A stretch of DNA of 64,000 bases, from NCBI RefSeq assembly GCF_004135405.1, contig NZ_CP035491.1:3286001-3350000 (forward strand). The letters run 5' to 3'. The position numbers and the translations under genes are program-made. How positions within the stretch are numbered: the first letter of the stretch is position 1; every line of letters starts with the position of its first letter. This DNA comes from Agromyces protaetiae. GTDB lineage: Bacteria; Actinomycetota; Actinomycetes; Actinomycetales; Microbacteriaceae. Below are positions 63,646-64,000 of the stretch, piece after piece. The notes below the pieces were generated by a model. The model did not search any database, was not told the origin of the DNA, and saw only the letters and a list, made by a program, of their open reading frames with translations.

Positions 63646-63755
63646 GAATGCTCTCCTGTCATCGTCGGGCGCGCGGTTCGGGGGACGGCGCGCGCCGCAT
63701 GCCGCCGTGCAGACGGTCATCGTACCCATGTTAGTGGGCTGCAGGCTGAGCGGAT

Positions 63756-63794
63756 GCTCCGGTGGGGACGGCTTCGGGCGCTCCCCACCGGAGC
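63756..63794. terminator. 12-bp-stem hairpin terminator between hpf and secA
   Basis: GCTCCGGTGGGG (63756-63767) pairs perfectly with CCCCACCGGAGC (63783-63794). It lies just past the hpf stop on the minus strand. A near-motif, GGATGCTCCGG, overlaps its left arm. Confidence 0.8.
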
Positions 63795-63810
63795 GGGCCA
63801 CGCGTGTTCG

Positions 63811-64000
63811 CTACGCGCTGACTCGAGCGGGTGCGCCGGCCTCCTCGTCGGCGTCGGCGGCGGCGGCGGTCTCGTCGATGCCGATGAGGCCGTAGTCCCA
63901 GCCCTTGCGGCGGTACACGACGCTCGGGCGGCCCGTCTCGGAGTCGACGAAGAGGTAGAAGTCGTGCCCGACGAGCTCCATGAAGTAGAGGGCGTCGTCG
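63811..64000 (-). CDS. hpf: Ribosome hibernation promoting factor, long form (partial, C-terminal end)
   Basis: The last 62 residues are visible and the gene runs off the right edge. The C-terminal dimerisation domain of long-form HPF is clear (MELVGHDFYLFVDSETGRPS, VVYRRKGWDYGLIGID), followed by an Ala/Glu/Asp-rich tail. Long HPF joins two 70S ribosomes into silent 100S dimers in stationary phase. It is encoded immediately upstream of secA on the same strand, the usual actinobacterial order. Confidence 0.93.
   Translation of the reverse strand, partial: DDALYFMELVGHDFYLFVDSETGRPSVVYRRKGWDYGLIGIDETAAAADADEEAGAPARVSA

Overview
The window is chromosomal DNA of a high-GC actinobacterium. The likely family is Microbacteriaceae. 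The evidence is a strongly G/C-biased third codon position, many GTG starts, 4-base ATGA/GTGA overlaps between operon genes, a WhiB1-type protein, a SigR/RsrA pair, a fused Kgd 2-oxoglutarate enzyme, an IdeR/DtxR-type iron box and many apparently leaderless genes. The right part (about 50.4-64 kb) keeps the order rsrA-sigR-aroA-rsgA-bcp-whiB1-pdtaS...Rv3235-like-secA-hpf, which resembles the Rv3219-Rv3241 neighbourhood of Mycobacterium. No rRNA, tRNA, CRISPR array, IS element or prophage was seen.

Layout. 0-10 kb: a membrane protein; an ECF sigma factor with a membrane partner; a TPM-domain protein with PspA; an arginase-family protein; a flavin disulfide oxidoreductase; a hipBA toxin-antitoxin unit with three regularly spaced operators. 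10-15.3 kb: an iron-siderophore uptake locus (binding protein, ATPase, two permeases, siderophore-interacting flavoprotein) with iron-box-like sites. 15.3-20.5 kb: amidase, acetyltransferase, and an overlapping SDR-ion channel-peptidase-ung operon. 20.5-27.6 kb: acyltransferase, metY (frameshifted), metX, and a histidine kinase-membrane protein-response regulator operon. 27.6-40 kb: small genes, an MFS exporter, a glycosyltransferase, an amino-acid ABC importer, nnrD, a HAD hydrolase, an Old Yellow Enzyme, a VOC protein and two CNNM/CorC membrane proteins. 40-45 kb: an overlapping ECF sigma-membrane protein-FtsX-type permease-ATPase operon. 45-50 kb: guaB1 and kgd. 50-64 kb: the conserved block named above.

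Three themes run across the window. (1) A short motif, GGATGYC (full form GGATGYCTCGG), occurs about 100 times on both strands. It lies inside genes, where it forces rare codons. As inverted pairs it builds most recognisable terminators. It also forms an 18-bp-period array encoding the N-terminus of one enzyme. This architecture resembles the DNA-uptake sequences of Neisseria and Haemophilus and is the best candidate for an undescribed system here. (2) Four genes (the partner of the first sigma factor, metY, the response regulator and the MFS exporter) each need one extra base at a C/G run to restore the family's reading frame. That pattern looks more like homopolymer consensus errors than four independent pseudogenes. 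(3) About a dozen genes carry a -10 box ending 6-8 nt before the start codon and little or no Shine-Dalgarno sequence, so leaderless transcription seems common and often decides the start.

All calls come from reading the sequence by eye. Motif counts are hand counts and families were recognised from memory, not searched.
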